Assembly: GCA_022316685.1 (NCBI GenBank)
Contig: JAKJHU010000165.1
Location: 1-64,000, forward strand
DNA from: Progne subis subis
Lineage: Eukaryota; Chordata; Aves; Passeriformes; Hirundinidae
Direction: 5' to 3'
Length of the DNA stretch: 64,000 bases
The notes under the pieces were generated by a model. The model was not told where the DNA came from. It worked only from the letters and a program-made list of their open reading frames with translations, and searched no databases. Below, piece after piece: positions 11,466-23,945 of the stretch. How positions within the stretch are numbered: the stretch's first letter is position 1; each line of letters starts with the position of its first letter. Position numbers and translations under genes: made by a program.

Positions 11466-13832
11466 ATAAATAGTCTGTCTCCACATTTCTTGGAGGCCCC
11501 CTTCAGGTATAGTTTTCTCCAAATCAAAAGTTACCTATGATGGAGCAAGCTTTGTCTGGATTAGTTGCTGTCTACCAGCAGATAATTCAATTTGCAGGCA
11601 ATCCATAGTATTCACAGATTGAAATAAATATCCATAGGAGAATATTTTCTGACTGAATTCTCATGAAAATCACTTTCAAAAGGGCTTTTTGTAAATCAAC
11701 TCATGAGTTTCACAGTTGAATAGGAACAAAAGCTTTAACCAGAACCCAGCCTTGGAAGATTAGCAGGGCTAGGTAATGGTTTTGAAGTATTTAAAGGGAT
11801 TATAGGAAATACAGCACTGCAGAGTGACTGTAAGCTCTTGGTGAGGGAATTACAGTGGCTGTGGAGCAAGTGGTGCTCTGATAACACCTCAGACTCAGGA
11901 TGGATGGAGCACTCAGCTCTGTGCTGGCACCAGCAGTAGCAGAGCTGAGATCCTGCCTGGCCACATCCTGCTTTTGAAACAGGAATTAATCATCCTAAAG
12001 TAAGGAAATACAGCCCCTTGGGATGTGGTGTTTAGGACTTGCCCTGCCACGGATGCAGAGGCTGCAGGTCTGTGGAGTAATTGAACATTAGATAAGCACA
12101 GGGAAAATTAGTGGTTTTCTGTTGGATCTAATATCCATTAATGGGATGGGGCAATTGAGAGGCGTTCCATGAGTTTTTATCCATTATCAGTCTCAGTGAA
12201 GGTGGAGACAATAAAAGATGGTGATAACTCACACTCTAGCAGCAGAAACCAAAGTTCTCTTTGTTACAAGGCTTTTAAAAAGTTTTTTTAGCAATAGGCC
12301 AATGCTCAAAGCCTACAAGCATCCACTTAAGCCAGTCAATGAACACTACACATAGACCTTACAACATACAATTTCCCAGAAACTTCTCTGTAGCAGGTGG
12401 AGGAGCAGACTGTCACAGCAGCCAGGAGAGATCTGGGGGTTTGGGATGCTGAGAGAGCCCCAGTGGGTCTCACTGGGATGGAGTTGATCCAGAAGCAGCC
12501 AGGAAGTTGAGAGGTTTGTGACAGGTGAGGTGGTGACTGGTGAGGTGGAATTGTGCTGAGGGCAGTGCTCTCCAACACCATTTGAGAGACAGAAATACTT
12601 TGTCCAGAAATATTTTACCCTGCACAAAAATGTCCTGGGGAGTTCATCTGAAAAGGAGAGTGAGTGGCAGGAGGAGGAGGAGAAATAGTAATTTCCCTTG
12701 TAAAATATCTCACCTGAACATCCTGCTCTGGGCAAGGGTTATGAGGTGACATCTGCAGTGGTGTCTGTGGGAGCTGGAGGGGTTTGGGGCTTTTGGAGAA
12801 TGGCGCTGCTGCACCTGCAGCCCCAAGTAGCTTTTGAAATGGAGATTTACTCAGTTTTTTAGACCTGTAAGGTCAGATTTTGTCTTCTGGCTTGAAAACT
12901 CTTGCGTAAGCTCAGGAGAGTGGGCTTTTGTGTGCTTTGGGGACATTTTTAAAGGTGAACTCAGTCAGTTCCCTGACCTGGGCAGACCCCACAGCTCCAG
13001 ACTCACTCCAAGAGCCCCTGTAGTGCCTATTTAGGTGCTCTGTGACTTTCCTGAGTCCCCTCCCAGCCTGGTCAGGGAGCAGGGGCTGTGTTCCCTGGCA
13101 GTTTGGGGAGCTCTGAGCAGACCTATCCTGGCAGCCAAGTGTTCAATCCACAGCTCTGCTGCTCGTTACTGTGATTAACTGTGATTAACTGAGCTGGCTG
13201 CACTCACTGCTACTACTGTTCCTAATCATGAGGAAGGATTAATTCAACTTCCTCACCAAATAAACTGAGCTCAGCTCCATCCCCCAGCACGAGAGGTCCA
13301 AAAGCTGCGTTTTGCTTTACAGGCAATTAACGATCCTCACCTTATTTAGGAACCTGCTGGTGTTGTTTGATCCGGCTGGCTCCGACTCGCTGCCTTCTTG
13401 AAGATTTTTCTCCCAGCCTTAAATTGAAACATGCCTTGTGCTGTGCCAGCAGGAGGGGTGTTTGCAGGGCTGGGTGCTGTGAGAGACTGTAAAATCCAGG
13501 ATGTTGCCGTAGGGGTGAACGCAGCAGACGTTTCCAGCTGGGAAGGCTGTCTAGCTCTGGGTGATGGTGGCACCCTGGAAATGAGAGAATTTTGCTTGTG
13601 CAGATGTCTGGGAGGTGTTCGGGGCTGTTTCTGGCGCTGTGGTTGGGAAGGACTGGCGTTCCCAGGGAAAGGGGGGCAGAAGGCTCTGGGAGAAGCAGTG
13701 GCCAGGCTGTCCCTGGCTCAGGATGTGAGGGGCACTGCTGGGGGCTGCACCCCCAGAGGAGAGAAACTCGCTGTGTTCTCCAGGTCAGTCCAGTTCCTGC
13801 CCAAACCCTCACTGCCAGTTCCAAGCTTTCCT

Positions 13833-14118
13833 TGAATTGCTGTGGTTGGAAAAGTCCCCCAAGATCATCAAGTCCAGCCGTTCCCCCAGTACCACCATGA
13901 TCCAGTAACCCATGTCCCCGGGTGCCACATCCACACGTTTTTCAAACCCTTCCAGGATGATGATTCCACCACTGCCCTGGGCAACCTGTACCAGTACTTG
14001 ATCTCCCTTGCAGTGAAGGTTTTCCTAATATCCAGCTAAACTTATCCTGGCACAGCCTGAGGCTGTTCCTCATGTCCTGTCACTTCTTTACCTGGGAGAA
14101 GAGACTGAGCCCCACCTT
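13833..14118 (-). mobile_element. CR1-like LINE fragment (antisense), older subfamily
   Basis: It contains GTTGGAAAAGTCCCCCAAGA, TCATCAAGTCCAGCCGTTCC, CACATCCACACGTTTTTC and GAGGCTGTTCCTCATGTCCT. The order and content fit an older CR1 3' region with substitutions. Confidence 0.82.
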
Positions 14119-15564
14119 GAATTTCTTACAAAGTGCAGCAGAACAGGAGGGATAAGGGACTGCTGAGTCACAGCCCCGATTCTGCACTGAGGTACCCACC
14201 CTGTACCTGCCCTTCTGCCTCCATCTCCTCCAGACACACTGGAAGAAGCTTTTCCCTTCAATCCCTCTCATTTTGTTCCTCGCCCAAGGGCTCATTCTCT
14301 TGTCCTCATCCTCCCTGCCCAAGCTATCCCTGTCCTCTCCCAGATCCCTTGGCTTCCTTGTTGTCTCTTGTGCTGCACTGAGCTGTGCTGCTCCTTCCCA
14401 TGCCCTGCTGCTGTGTGGGAGTGAGAATAAAGGGCTTGGAAACCTGAAGGATGAATTTTTCCTGTTGGTTTTCAGTTCTCCCCAGCTGCCCTGAATTTGG
14501 GGGAGAGCTGCTCACTGCTGCCCTGCACACTGAGGGTCGATCGGGTCAGGTCTGCTGTCGATGGAGGGATGTGATTTGTATTGACTTCTCCCTCAGAAGG
14601 ATGGACAAGTTCCCTTTTTAAAGGAAAACATTGCCTTTTTGTGAAAAGATATCTGGCATATGCAATAGAAAACTCCGTGGAAATTTCAGTTCTGAGCTTG
14701 ATGTTCCTTGGACGTTGCCATGACTGCGACAGAGTGACTGAGTGACCTCATCCCGTTCTGGGGAGCAGCTTTGCTTGTTGTACAAAGTCACCAGGGAAAT
14801 AATTCTCCCTATCTATACATACCAAGGCTGTAAGGGTCTGCTCCAGCAAACAAGACAAATAATATTTCCCGGTAATAGGAGCAGCCAACTGGAAAATGAG
14901 ACCAATAGGTTCTATTCTTAGTTCCGTCATTAACCTTGGACATATTTTGTAACTTAGCTGGAGCTCTCCTTAGCTGCCTGTAAAGCAGAAAAAAGTTATA
15001 AATACAGGAGATGGTTTTAGTAAGTAATTAAAATTCTGATGCTTAAGTGCTTCAGAAGTGTAAAATGTTCACAGCACCTCCTGAAACTGCTGAAGGAAAG
15101 TCCTGCTGTGGTGCTGCAGGTTTAGGTGAAGCCTGTGAGCTGGGTATAGCAAATGTGCTCTGGGTGCAAATTATCTCCTTTAGCAATGGCCATCAGTCTC
15201 TGGTTTTTTTAAGAATTCCCTGTTTCCCTGAATTCTCCCCATGGTTGGGGTAGTTTTCTGTATCTACTATTCTGTGGGGAATCCCAGAGCCTCGGAGCTT
15301 GGTGGTGTTGAAGTGGCAACGAGTTGTGTGGTTGGGTTATGATCACATTCTGTTGTGTTTTGGACAAAGGGAAGCATTTTAGATCCTGTCAGATTCCAGG
15401 ATGAGGCTGGGAGCTTTCCTGCTGTCCTCCCCACACTGGTGGCAGTGGGCAGGGACACTGTGCCTGCTCTTGGGGCAAGGAAGAGGCACTTCCAGGGGTT
15501 TATCCTGGTCACTGAGGAGATGTTGATGTGGCATCTTCAGGAAGTGGCAGTCATGGCTATGGGG

Positions 15565-15748
15565 CAGAACTGGCACAGGCTGCCCAGAGAGGTGGGGGAT
15601 GCCCCTGGATCTCTGGAAGTGTCCAAGGCCAGGTCGGATTTGGGCTCTGAGCAACCTGGGACAGTGGAAGTTGTCCCTGCTCCTTGCAGGGGTTGGACTG
15701 GATGGGCTTTAAAGGTCTTTTCCACCCTGAAACCATGCCATGAAATCC
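15565..15748 (+). mobile_element. CR1 LINE 3' fragment (sense)
   Basis: It runs GGCACAGGCTGCCCAGAGAG, CTGGAAGTGTCCAAGGCCAG and GGTTGGACTGGATGGGCTTT to a diverged tail (CCACCCTGAAACCATGCCAT). Confidence 0.87.
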
Positions 15749-16800
15749 CTGAAATTCCTGAAATAAACCTTGCTAACTCTTTCTGTGCCCTACTACAAGT
15801 GACCCCTTGTGGAGGAAGCCTGCTGTTTGCTCTTCTCCCTTTTCTCATAAAGGACTTAAAATATATCAGTGCATCATAGACAGCATTTCACAGTGCAGGA
15901 GAGTTTGCTGCATTAGATTTTGTTTTTAAGGCAGGATGTATAAATGACTCAGGTGAGCATCCTGACCTGTTTTGATGCCTCCATGGCCCTGTGTTTGAAA
16001 GCTGCATCCTGAAGTGCCTGCTCCTGTGGGAACAGTGTGTTTATCCAGGATCCCAGGTAACCTGGCTGCTGCTTGTTTTGCTTGTTAACCTTGGAGAACT
16101 TTTGTTGTGGCAGTTTTGGGGAGTTTTTTTATGTCCTCCTGAGCTGTTTTGACCTCGAGTTATTTGTCTGGGGGAGAACATTTAATGATTGCTCTATTAA
16201 ATGCTCTGCATTTAAATAACTCCTTTCCTTATTTGGTAAACATCTGTAGAGCTTTCAGAATAAGTGCTGCCTTTTCCATGTCTGTCACTTTTTGATATTG
16301 CAAGGATTCGTCTTCTGCTACCCCTCTTGTCAGGAATTATTGATTGATCATGTTGGAGAGATGCTTGTCAGTTTGGAGATACATTTGCCTATTGGAATAT
16401 TGGTTTCTATTGATGTGGATTCCTACTGGAAAAAACAGCTGGGAGCACATCTGTGCCTTCAAACATTAATTACCAGGCAAACATGATTTGAGGGGAAAAG
16501 CAATTTCTTAGGTAGTTTGTTTTGATTCTGCAGGTGTTTAGGGGGTGTATTTATCCCCCTTTTTTTTCCCCCCAAATGTTTTAAATTGTCTGCTGTAAAC
16601 CATTCACCAGGATTGGGGGAAGGATCTGTTTGAATGCAGATTTGAACCTTTTTGAGCCTTCAGCACCTACAAAAGGTGCAACACCCACTGAGAAGCGAGA
16701 GTACTTAGAGGGGCAGGTGCAGTGCAGAGAGAAATTGAGGAGAGCTGAAAATGCAATTTGCCATGTTTCCCCAAATAATCAGTTTGGGTTTTTTTTCTTC

Positions 16801-16813
16801 TTTTTTTTTTTTT
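16801..16813. repeat. Poly-T tract (13 T)
   Basis: A short T run that follows another T-rich stretch. It is a simple repeat in intron A-B. Confidence 0.9.
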
Positions 16814-17080
16814 CCCAAAGCAAGTTAAATCCTGCCTGTTCTGGGGTTGTTTTGTTTTCTTGTTTTTCCAAATTAAAGTTAAACAAGGTAGGAGAAACCA
16901 AGACAAATGATCAGTCAGCACACATTACAGCCAGGAAAGAAACTACAGCTGCAAACCCTTGACTCAGTGTGGCTCAACTTCAGGGAACATCTTAAAAAAG
17001 TTTGGAAGTCTCCATGTGGATGCTCTACTTTCAGTACATCCTGCCTGAATGTTTCTCTTTTTTTTCCCTTTCTCTCCCAG

Positions 17081-17141
17081 GTTGTGACCAGACTTATTCA
17101 CTTGCTGGGCGAGAAGATTCTTGGCAGCCTGCAGCAGGGAG
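17081..17141 (+). CDS. PNPLA7: PNPLA7 exon B: linker helix after the cNMP-binding domains
   Basis: This 61-nt exon enters in phase 0 and leaves with one base over. It translates as VVTRLIHLLGEKILGSLQQG. It is the amphipathic helix that follows RKFPQ in the family, where the conserved join reads PQVVTRLIHLL. The acceptor is CTCTCCCAG preceded by a long pyrimidine run, and the donor is GGAG|GTGAGA. A sense-oriented CR1 begins about 125 bp downstream. Confidence 0.93.
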
Positions 17142-19614
17142 GTGAGACTCCATTCCTGGATTATTCCCATTGATGCTGGGCCTTCCTTGAAGCCAGACCT
17201 TGCATCCTTAAATTTGGAAATAGACAGTGCATACTTGGAAAGGGGAAATTCATTGCTAAATTTCAACCTGGAGAAGAGAAGGCTCCAAGGAGAGCCTCAG
17301 AGCTCCTTCCAGGGCCTGAAGGAGCTCCAGGAGAGCTGCAGAGGGGCTGGGGACAAGGGCTGGAGGGACAGGACACAGGGAATGGCTCCCACTGCCAGAG
17401 GGCAGGGCTGGATGGGAGATTGGGCAGGAATTGTTCCCTGGCAGGGTGGGCAGGGCCTGGCACAGGGTGCCCAGAGCAGCTGTGGCTGCCCCTGGATCCC
17501 TGGCAGTGCCCAAGGCCAGGCTGGACACTGGGGCTGGGAGCAGCCTGGGACAGTGGGAGGTGTCCCTGCCATGGCAATGGTGGCACTGGATGAGATTTAA
17601 GGTCCCTTCCAGCCCAAATCAGTCTGGGATTCTGTGGTCTGTGAGAGCTGTAGGCACAAGTGCACGATGATTTTATTCTGGCTGTGCACACGTGTTGGTT
17701 TTGGCAGAGCGTGGCTAACTGGGTGTGGGAATGGAATGATTTGCTACTGAAATGCAGTAGCATTTTTATGTGTGCAGTGAAATTTCCCTGGAGTTTCTCA
17801 CAAGAGCAGTGTAAAGGGAGCGTTGGAAATAGCAGCTGCAATGGGCTGGAATCAGAGCCTTGCGCTGAGCAGCAGCAGCACAGACTGCTTTAAAATGCCT
17901 GGATTTCTAGTATTTTTAATAAATTGTCTGGAGGAAATGGCCTGCCATGGGTTGGTTCTGAAGTTTTGTGATTGTGGCAGCGCCAACTCAAAGTCTCTTT
18001 ACTGACTGAAGGGAGTAGGAGGAAATTCCCCCAATTTTTTTGAGCAGCATTTGAAAGCAAGCAGATGCCCATTAACTATTGAGGGTGTTGTGGGACTCTT
18101 TGATGCTGACGATTGTTTGGGTTTGGTTTGTGTTTTGTTTTGTTTGTTTAGTAGGTTTAAATTACTTCTGTTACTGGTTTTGCCAAATTCCAATGTGTCT
18201 GGGAAGGGAATCTGCTCTTTCTTCACCTGCTTAGCTTTCTGGGCACAACCACTTGTGATAATTGTACTTAAACTTCTGTGCCTGCTGAAATGCTTCTGTG
18301 GCCCAGGTCAGAGCCTGGAAACAGGGCAAAACGGGGAAACAAGAAGTGGGAGGAATATTAATGAGAGTAACAAGAGTTCAATCTGAGAATCACCATTGAA
18401 GCTCTGAGGAGGGAAGGGCCTGTGGAGATGAAGGGGTTGAGCTGTGATGTGTAACCTGTTTGAACCTACAGATTTCTTCTTGAAGATCACCAGAAGGAGG
18501 GGAGAAACTATTTCATGTTCTGTGCAGAGCTGTTTTAGAGATTTGAAATGAATAACTTAATTGCTGAACATATTTCAAAACAGAGTTTATCTGATACTTC
18601 TTTGTGTCCTGCAGTGGTCTGTCACCCTGGCATTGAGCCTTTGAATGGATATGCACAGGGGATATCAAGTGTTTCCACATGCCCAGCTCAGGAATTCATC
18701 TTGATGGTACATCTTAGGCCTTTGCTGGGTGAAATGAGATAAGCAGGATGTGAAATCCCAACTTAGATACAATTTCTTTTGTGTTCTCGGAGCTGACTTG
18801 ACAGGCATTAGCAGCAGAGTGAGATTTTCTGAGAAGGCTCAGCTAAAGAGAAGAAAGAGTATCAGAACAGGAACAGTAGAACATTGACCTTTACCTGCTC
18901 TAAGCTTTCTGGGAAGATCTTAATCTTCCTCACATGCATTGCAGATTTCTCTGAAAAACTGCTTTTCCTCTGCTTTTACTCACCAAATTATATTAGAGAT
19001 TGTTCCCAGGTTTGTAGCTACTTCAGAGGTTCCATATTTTAATACTCCTAAGCCCATATCTGTAAAGCTCTGTATCTTGCAGAGAAGGGAGAACAGGTAG
19101 AGATGCACGTTTTCTATGGGAGCTTTGTTGAAACAGAGCAAGCTTCCTTGCTTAGGAATACCATAAGAAAAGGATTGTTAAGTTTTGGAATATTTAATAC
19201 TGACAACAGGTTTGGGGGTTTTGTTCATTAAGTTAAATTTTGTTCACTAAGCTCCTCTTGTGAGCTAAATCAGTTCCAGAGTTGTGGTAGGGGGATTTTA
19301 AGTGCTTTGTTATCTTTGTCTTCCTGGGTCAGGTAAATCCATGTCTCATTTAACGTATTGCTGGCATATTTTTAGCGCTGCCTAACTTCAACCCACATAT
19401 GCTGTACTAGCAGCCAAAAATGATGGAAACTGATCTTCATCCTCTTAAATGAAATGTGTGGGAACTCTGCTCTCACACGCTGCGGAGGTTTGTGTTACAT
19501 TTCTCCGACACGGAGCAGCGCGGTGACACAGTGACGCTTTCCCTCCTGCCTGAAGGTGACATTCCATTTTCCACAGCCTGGCTGACTGATGGCAGGTGTT
19601 TTCTCTGTGGACAG
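17142..19614 (+). other. PNPLA7: Intron B-C (2.5 kb)
   Basis: The intron holds one sense CR1 (17266-17639). The remainder (17640-19610) is AT-rich unique sequence with G+T-rich runs near 18115-18150, and I see no further element in it. The acceptor before exon C is CTCTGTGGACAG, with a modest pyrimidine tract. Confidence 0.85.
17266..17639 (+). mobile_element. CR1 LINE 3' region (sense), young subfamily
   Basis: It reads ACCTGGAGAAGAGAAGGCTC, then AGATTGGGCAGGAATTGTTC, CTGCCCCTGGATCCCTGGCA, and ends AGTCTGGGATTCTGTGGTCT. It is nearly the exact reverse complement of the 6106 and 23482 copies over more than 150 bp. Confidence 0.94.
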
Positions 19615-19764
19615 GTCATCCTCTTGGGCTGCACAGCTCCAGCAGCAAGTGGGACGCAGGGAATCCTGCCAGCAACCTCTCCACGGTGGCCATCATGCCG
19701 GTGTCCGAGGAGGTGCCGCTGACAGCCTTCACCCTGGAGCTCAAGCATGCCCTCAGTGCTGTGG
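19615..19764 (+). CDS. PNPLA7: PNPLA7 exon C: linker segment
   Basis: This 150-nt exon opens with two bases that complete the exon B codon (Gly) and ends with one base over. It encodes [20 protein letters not shown] followed by [19 protein letters not shown] and [11 protein letters not shown]. The block NLSTVA(I/V)[12 protein letters not shown] is characteristic of PNPLA7 between the regulatory and catalytic halves. The donor is GTGG|GTGAGT. The exon lies between a sense CR1 (17266) and an antisense CR1 (23482) of the same subfamily. Confidence 0.93.
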
Positions 19765-19893
19765 GTGAGTGTTCCCTGCTGCCATCACAGCAAACAAACC
19801 CTGCTGCTCATTTCAGGGTGGAATGACCAGCTACTGACACCTGTCAGAGTGGGGTTCATGCTGTGTTAGGGGGCAGCAGTACCTGGGGATGGT

Positions 19894-20195
19894 CACAAGG
19901 GGAGGAGGTTTTGGAGAGAATCCTGTGGACTTATAAAAAAGGAGGGAGATGGACTTTTTATATGGCCAAATCCCCACAGGACAGTGGGGAATGGTTATGA
20001 ACTCGGGTCAGAGATTAGGGAGAAATTCTTGTGATGGTGGGCAGGCCCTGGCACAGGGTGCCCAGAGAAGGTGTGGCTGCCCCTGGATCCCTGGAAGTGT
20101 CCAAGGCCAGGCTGGAACAACCTGGGATAGTGGAAGGTGAACATGGACAGGTAATCTTTAAAGTCCTTTCCAACCCAAACCATTCTGTGATTCTG
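19894..20195 (+). mobile_element. CR1 LINE 3' region (sense)
   Basis: It contains CACAAGGGGAGGAGGTTTTG, GGACTTATAAAAAAGGAGGG, GGCCCTGGCACAGGGTGCCC and the intact tail CCAACCCAAACCATTCTGTG, then ATTCTG. It begins about 130 bp after exon C. Confidence 0.92.
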
Positions 20196-21029
20196 CAGCA
20201 GTGGTCAGAATCAGCCTTTTTCATGCTTCTTGCTTCTCTATTCCCATCCTTAATGTGCATTTAATTATAGTGGAAAACTTCTTTGTCTTAATGACTTGGA
20301 GATACTCAGCAGCCTCTCTGGCCCTTGTCCTGGCTGCCCTCAGCTCCCCAGAGTTGCTTCAGGAGGCACATCCCACACCAGGACACCGTTCCCACGGCAC
20401 TGAGAGTCTGATTCTCTCCAGCTCATTGGTGAGAGCCCTTCAGGCCTCCTCAGCTGAAAAGCTTCATCCAGCAAAGGGTTTCTTAGGCACTTTCTTTGTG
20501 TTGTGGCTGTACATGAGTGGTAAGCATGAGACTTGGTAGAAGAGGCTCGTGGAGAAGATCCAGATTGGCACTGGAAATCCAAAGTTTAGTCTGAGATCAT
20601 TGTCCTGTTCATTGCCAGCTTGTTTGTCTGTCTCATGCCCACAAAACCATGTGTTCAGCTCACAGTTGAGTCATTAATTGCTTTATCCATGGGTGAAGTT
20701 GCTTGTGCAAATTCCAGTTCCTCACAAAACCCATGTATTTAATTCAGAATTCATTTTGTGTTCATTAGTGGTGTTTGACATTTCCTGAGTATCCTCTTCT
20801 CATCCTCAAATGCTGTTACAGATCTCTTGAGTGAATCTCCTGTAGTCCTTTGAGAAATTATCAGTCTGCTCTCTCATGGCTTATTTAAAAGTACAGGTTA
20901 TGTGATGCTTGAGGTGTAACCATTTACATTTATTGGTAATTTTCTTTCTGACTTCTGGTGTCTGGAGCTGACATTCCTGTTTGTGCTTAAAAATGTTCTG
21001 GGTGAACAGGCACTGGAAAAAGCGGGTGG

Positions 21030-21116
21030 TGCTTGAGCTCTTTAACCTCTGAAGCCTGAATTTGTGTGCAACTGCTTGAGCTCTTTAACCTTCTGAAGTC
21101 TGAATGTGTGTGCAAC
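21030..21116. repeat. Tandem duplication, 43 + 44 bp
   Basis: Copy 1 (21030-21072) and copy 2 (21073-21116) share TGCTTGAGCTCTTTAACC, then TCTGAAG(C/T)CTGAAT and TGTGCAAC, with a few substitutions and a one-base length difference. Confidence 0.9.
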
Positions 21117-22023
21117 TTACGGTGGAGACTTGTTCCGGTGAGAACTGATTTGTGGGTGTTTGAAGATTCCTCTTATTTTGGAGATGGCAGAAAAATGTTC
21201 CATCCATAATGGAGCTGTGTTGCTAATGGGGACTCCTTAGGGATCACTGCCAGCTTGTTTTGATGTGTGACAACACTAAGAGCCTGTAAATAAAACAAAC
21301 AGAAACTTAAGTAGGTAGATGGACTGTTCAGAATAAAAATACCCATTTGGGCTGAAAGCAGCAGGCAGGTGCCCGAGGGGGCTTTGGTGGGCTCACTCGG
21401 CCTTTCCTCCTTCACCCTTTCCCCTTCCTTTCCCCAGGCTGGCGCCTGCGCAGCGCTCGGCAGCTCGAGATGCTTCTGTACGCCCTCGGCACCTGAAGCT
21501 GCTGCCAAAAGGGAGCAGACGGCTGCAGTGGGAAGAGGAAAGTGTTGTGGGAAAACACAGGGAGCCATCTGGTGCCAAGCACCGCTGGCACACAGGAGCT
21601 GCCTGGCCTCGCAGCCGCCGCGCCCGGCCCGAGCTCCCTGAGCCCCACGGAGCTCCCAGGCGCTGCAGAGCCTCTGCAGAGCTGTGCTGGGCTCCTGGCA
21701 GCATGCAGTTGTTCTTTCTTTCTTTAACAGAAGCAACGTTTTCTTTTTTTCCTCTTTATTTTTATCTTGTAGCTGTTGTATTTCCTCCTCTACCCTGTGG
21801 CTGAGGGTTGTTTGGGTGTTCATCCTCAGTGCCTCACAAAGTGCTGGGAGCCACGTGCGGGTGCTGCTTTGCTTTCAAGGAAGGGGCTGGGTTTTGGAAT
21901 GATTTTTTTTCTTTTTTCTTCTGACTTCCTGCAAGCAAAAATGAACTGAGTAGTGAAGTGCAATTTTGATTTGTTTTCAGGTTGTTTTTCCCATTCACCT
22001 GCACATTTAGCATGAGGGAAACT

Positions 22024-22190
22024 GTTGCCCAGAGAAGCTGTGGCTGCCCCTGGATCCCTGGCAGTGTCCAAGGCCAGGTCGGACGTGGCTTGGAGCAGCC
22101 TGGGGTAGTGGAAGGTGTCCCTGCCCATGGCAGAGGTGGGATGAGATGAGTTTTAAGGGCCTTTCCAGCCCGAACCATTCTGTGATTCCA
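22024..22190 (+). mobile_element. CR1 LINE 3' fragment (sense)
   Basis: It shows GTTGCCCAGAGAAGCTGTGG, CTGGCAGTGTCCAAGGCCAG, GGTGTCCCTGCCCATGGCAG and the tail GAACCATTCTGTGATTCC. Confidence 0.91.
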
Positions 22191-22522
22191 TGTGGAAAGG
22201 TTTGCACTGGGGCCTTGCTGAGCAGCTGCTGCCACCTGAGCCGTTCCCTGAGCTCCAGGACAGGCTCATCAGCACCTGGGCTCTGGGTGTGACCTGGGGT
22301 CAGACGTGCCCTGGGTTTATGGAAGTGGGAGCTGTTAATGTGCTTGGCAAGGCTTAATTGAAAATCTTCTCTGAAAGGAATTCTCAGTTTGGAAAATTGC
22401 TTTGAAGATTTGCTGCTATTCACATCTTTTTGGTTTTGTGTGGTTTTTTGTTTCTTTTTTCCCTTGAACCAGCCTTTTTTCTGATTGTAAGTTAAATGGC
22501 ATCATCTGATTACAATATTTGA

Positions 22523-22558
22523 CTTAACATTTAATCCATACTTAACATTTGATCCATA
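22523..22558. repeat. Short tandem doublet, 2 x 18 bp
   Basis: CTTAACATTT(A/G)ATCCATA occurs twice in a row with one substitution. Confidence 0.85.
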
Positions 22559-23227
22559 TAATTTCATTGCTCAGGGCTTCAAATATGTTTCAGAGCTGTG
22601 GAGAGCAGCCTTAATATGTGGGGAGAGCAGCTGCTTTTAGCTTTCTTTTCAACTTAATATATTTATTACAGAAAATTCCATTCCCTTCCTGTTAATATGA
22701 GCTTAACTGGATATTGCAGTGATGCCTTGAATTCCCCTGCTGCAGGTTGGAGATCTGAGGATAGAGGGAATTAGGAGGATGCAGGCAGGAACACTGAGAC
22801 CATTGCAAGAATCACCAGCTGCTGCAGCTCTGGGGAGGAGCCTGGCCTTGGGTTGCAGGCTGACCCCAGTCCTGGTGGGAATGCAGGCTGGATTGTTAAC
22901 ACAGTATAACACTGAAGAGGTTCCCCTTTTCATGGAATTGGCAGGAAGGCTGTGGGCAGTGCTTGGAGTTGGAGCTGGTTGCAGATGAGTCTATTCAACA
23001 GGATTTGGGGGCTTGTTTTGGTAATTTTTAGCTGCTTATGTATTATTAAAGGCATATAAAAGTAATGGCAACTAGAAAATCTCAGTCTAGCAGTGAATAT
23101 TTACTTTCCACAAAAACTGGAAATGTATTCAGAATCTTCCTTCCCCCAGAGAAAAAAAAAATTCCACTTTTGCCTGTAATAAGACAGGATTTAGTGGCTT
23201 CACTGCTTAATTTTTTTTTGTAGGTTT

Positions 23228-23229
<2 letters not shown>

Positions 23230-23258
<29 letters not shown>
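23230..23258. repeat. Poly-T tract (29 T)
   Basis: This is the longest homopolymer in the window, in intron C-D. Its length is likely to be poorly resolved by sequencing. Confidence 0.95.
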
Positions 23259-23264
<6 letters not shown>

Positions 23265-23481
23265 GTAATGGGAAGAGCTCAGGTGAGCAGCCTGCTCTCC
23301 ATCAGGGTGCATTCTGCACCCAGGGAGCCACCAGCATGTGGGACCACCTACAGCTTTCCCCACCCCATTTGTGCTGGGTTCTTTGACATTTGGTGTTTAT
23401 GATAATTCACATATTGTTTCCAGACAGTGTGATTGTGTCCCAGGTAAATGCTAAGAGACGTTTGTGCTTCCATGGAGCTTC

Positions 23482-23945
23482 CAATCCCAGACTGGCTTGG
23501 GTTGGAAGGGACATTAAAGCCCATCCAGTTCCCACCCCAGCCATGGGCAGGGACACCTCCCACTGTCCCAGGCTGCTCCAGCCTGGCCTTGGGCACTGCC
23601 AGGGATCCAGGGGCAGCCACAGCTGCTCTGGGCACCCTGTGCCAGGCCCTGCCCACCCTGCCAGGGAACAATTCCTGCCCAATCTCCCATCCAGCCCTGC
23701 CCTCTGGCAGTGGGAGCCATTCCCTGTGTCCTGTCCCTCCAGCCCTTGTCCCCAGCCCCTCTGCAGCTCTCCTGGAGCCCCTTTGTGCCCTGGAAAGCCG
23801 CAGTGAGGTTACCCCAAAACTCCTCCAGGTGAACATTCCCAGCTGTCCCAGCCTTTCCTCCCAGCAGAGCTGCTCCATCCCTTTGGATCTCTCCAGAAGC
23901 TCCAGCTCCCTCCTGTGCTGGGCCAGGGCTGGGGCAGCTCTGCTG
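23482..23945 (-). mobile_element. CR1 LINE 3' region (antisense), young subfamily
   Basis: It runs from CAATCCCAGACTGGCTTGGG, then TTGGAAGGGACATT, through CAGGGATCCAGGGGCAGCCA to CCAGCTCCCTCCTGTGCTGG. It is highly similar to the 6106 copy over several hundred bases. Confidence 0.94.

Larger units (their letters stand above)
3434..17080 (+). other. PNPLA7: Intron A-B (13.6 kb)
   Basis: This long intron has no supportable exon. It holds the second copy of the exon A duplication, a 20-T run at 4326-4345, and CR1 fragments at 5319, 6106, 7861, 10345, 11190, 13833 and 15565. The stretches 8200-10340, 11470-13830, 14120-15560 and 15750-17040 are unique, mostly AT-rich DNA in which I see nothing definite. 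A possible non-CR1 dispersed repeat lies around 4640-5110. The intron ends in a strong polypyrimidine tract (17053-17080) before exon B. Confidence 0.85.
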
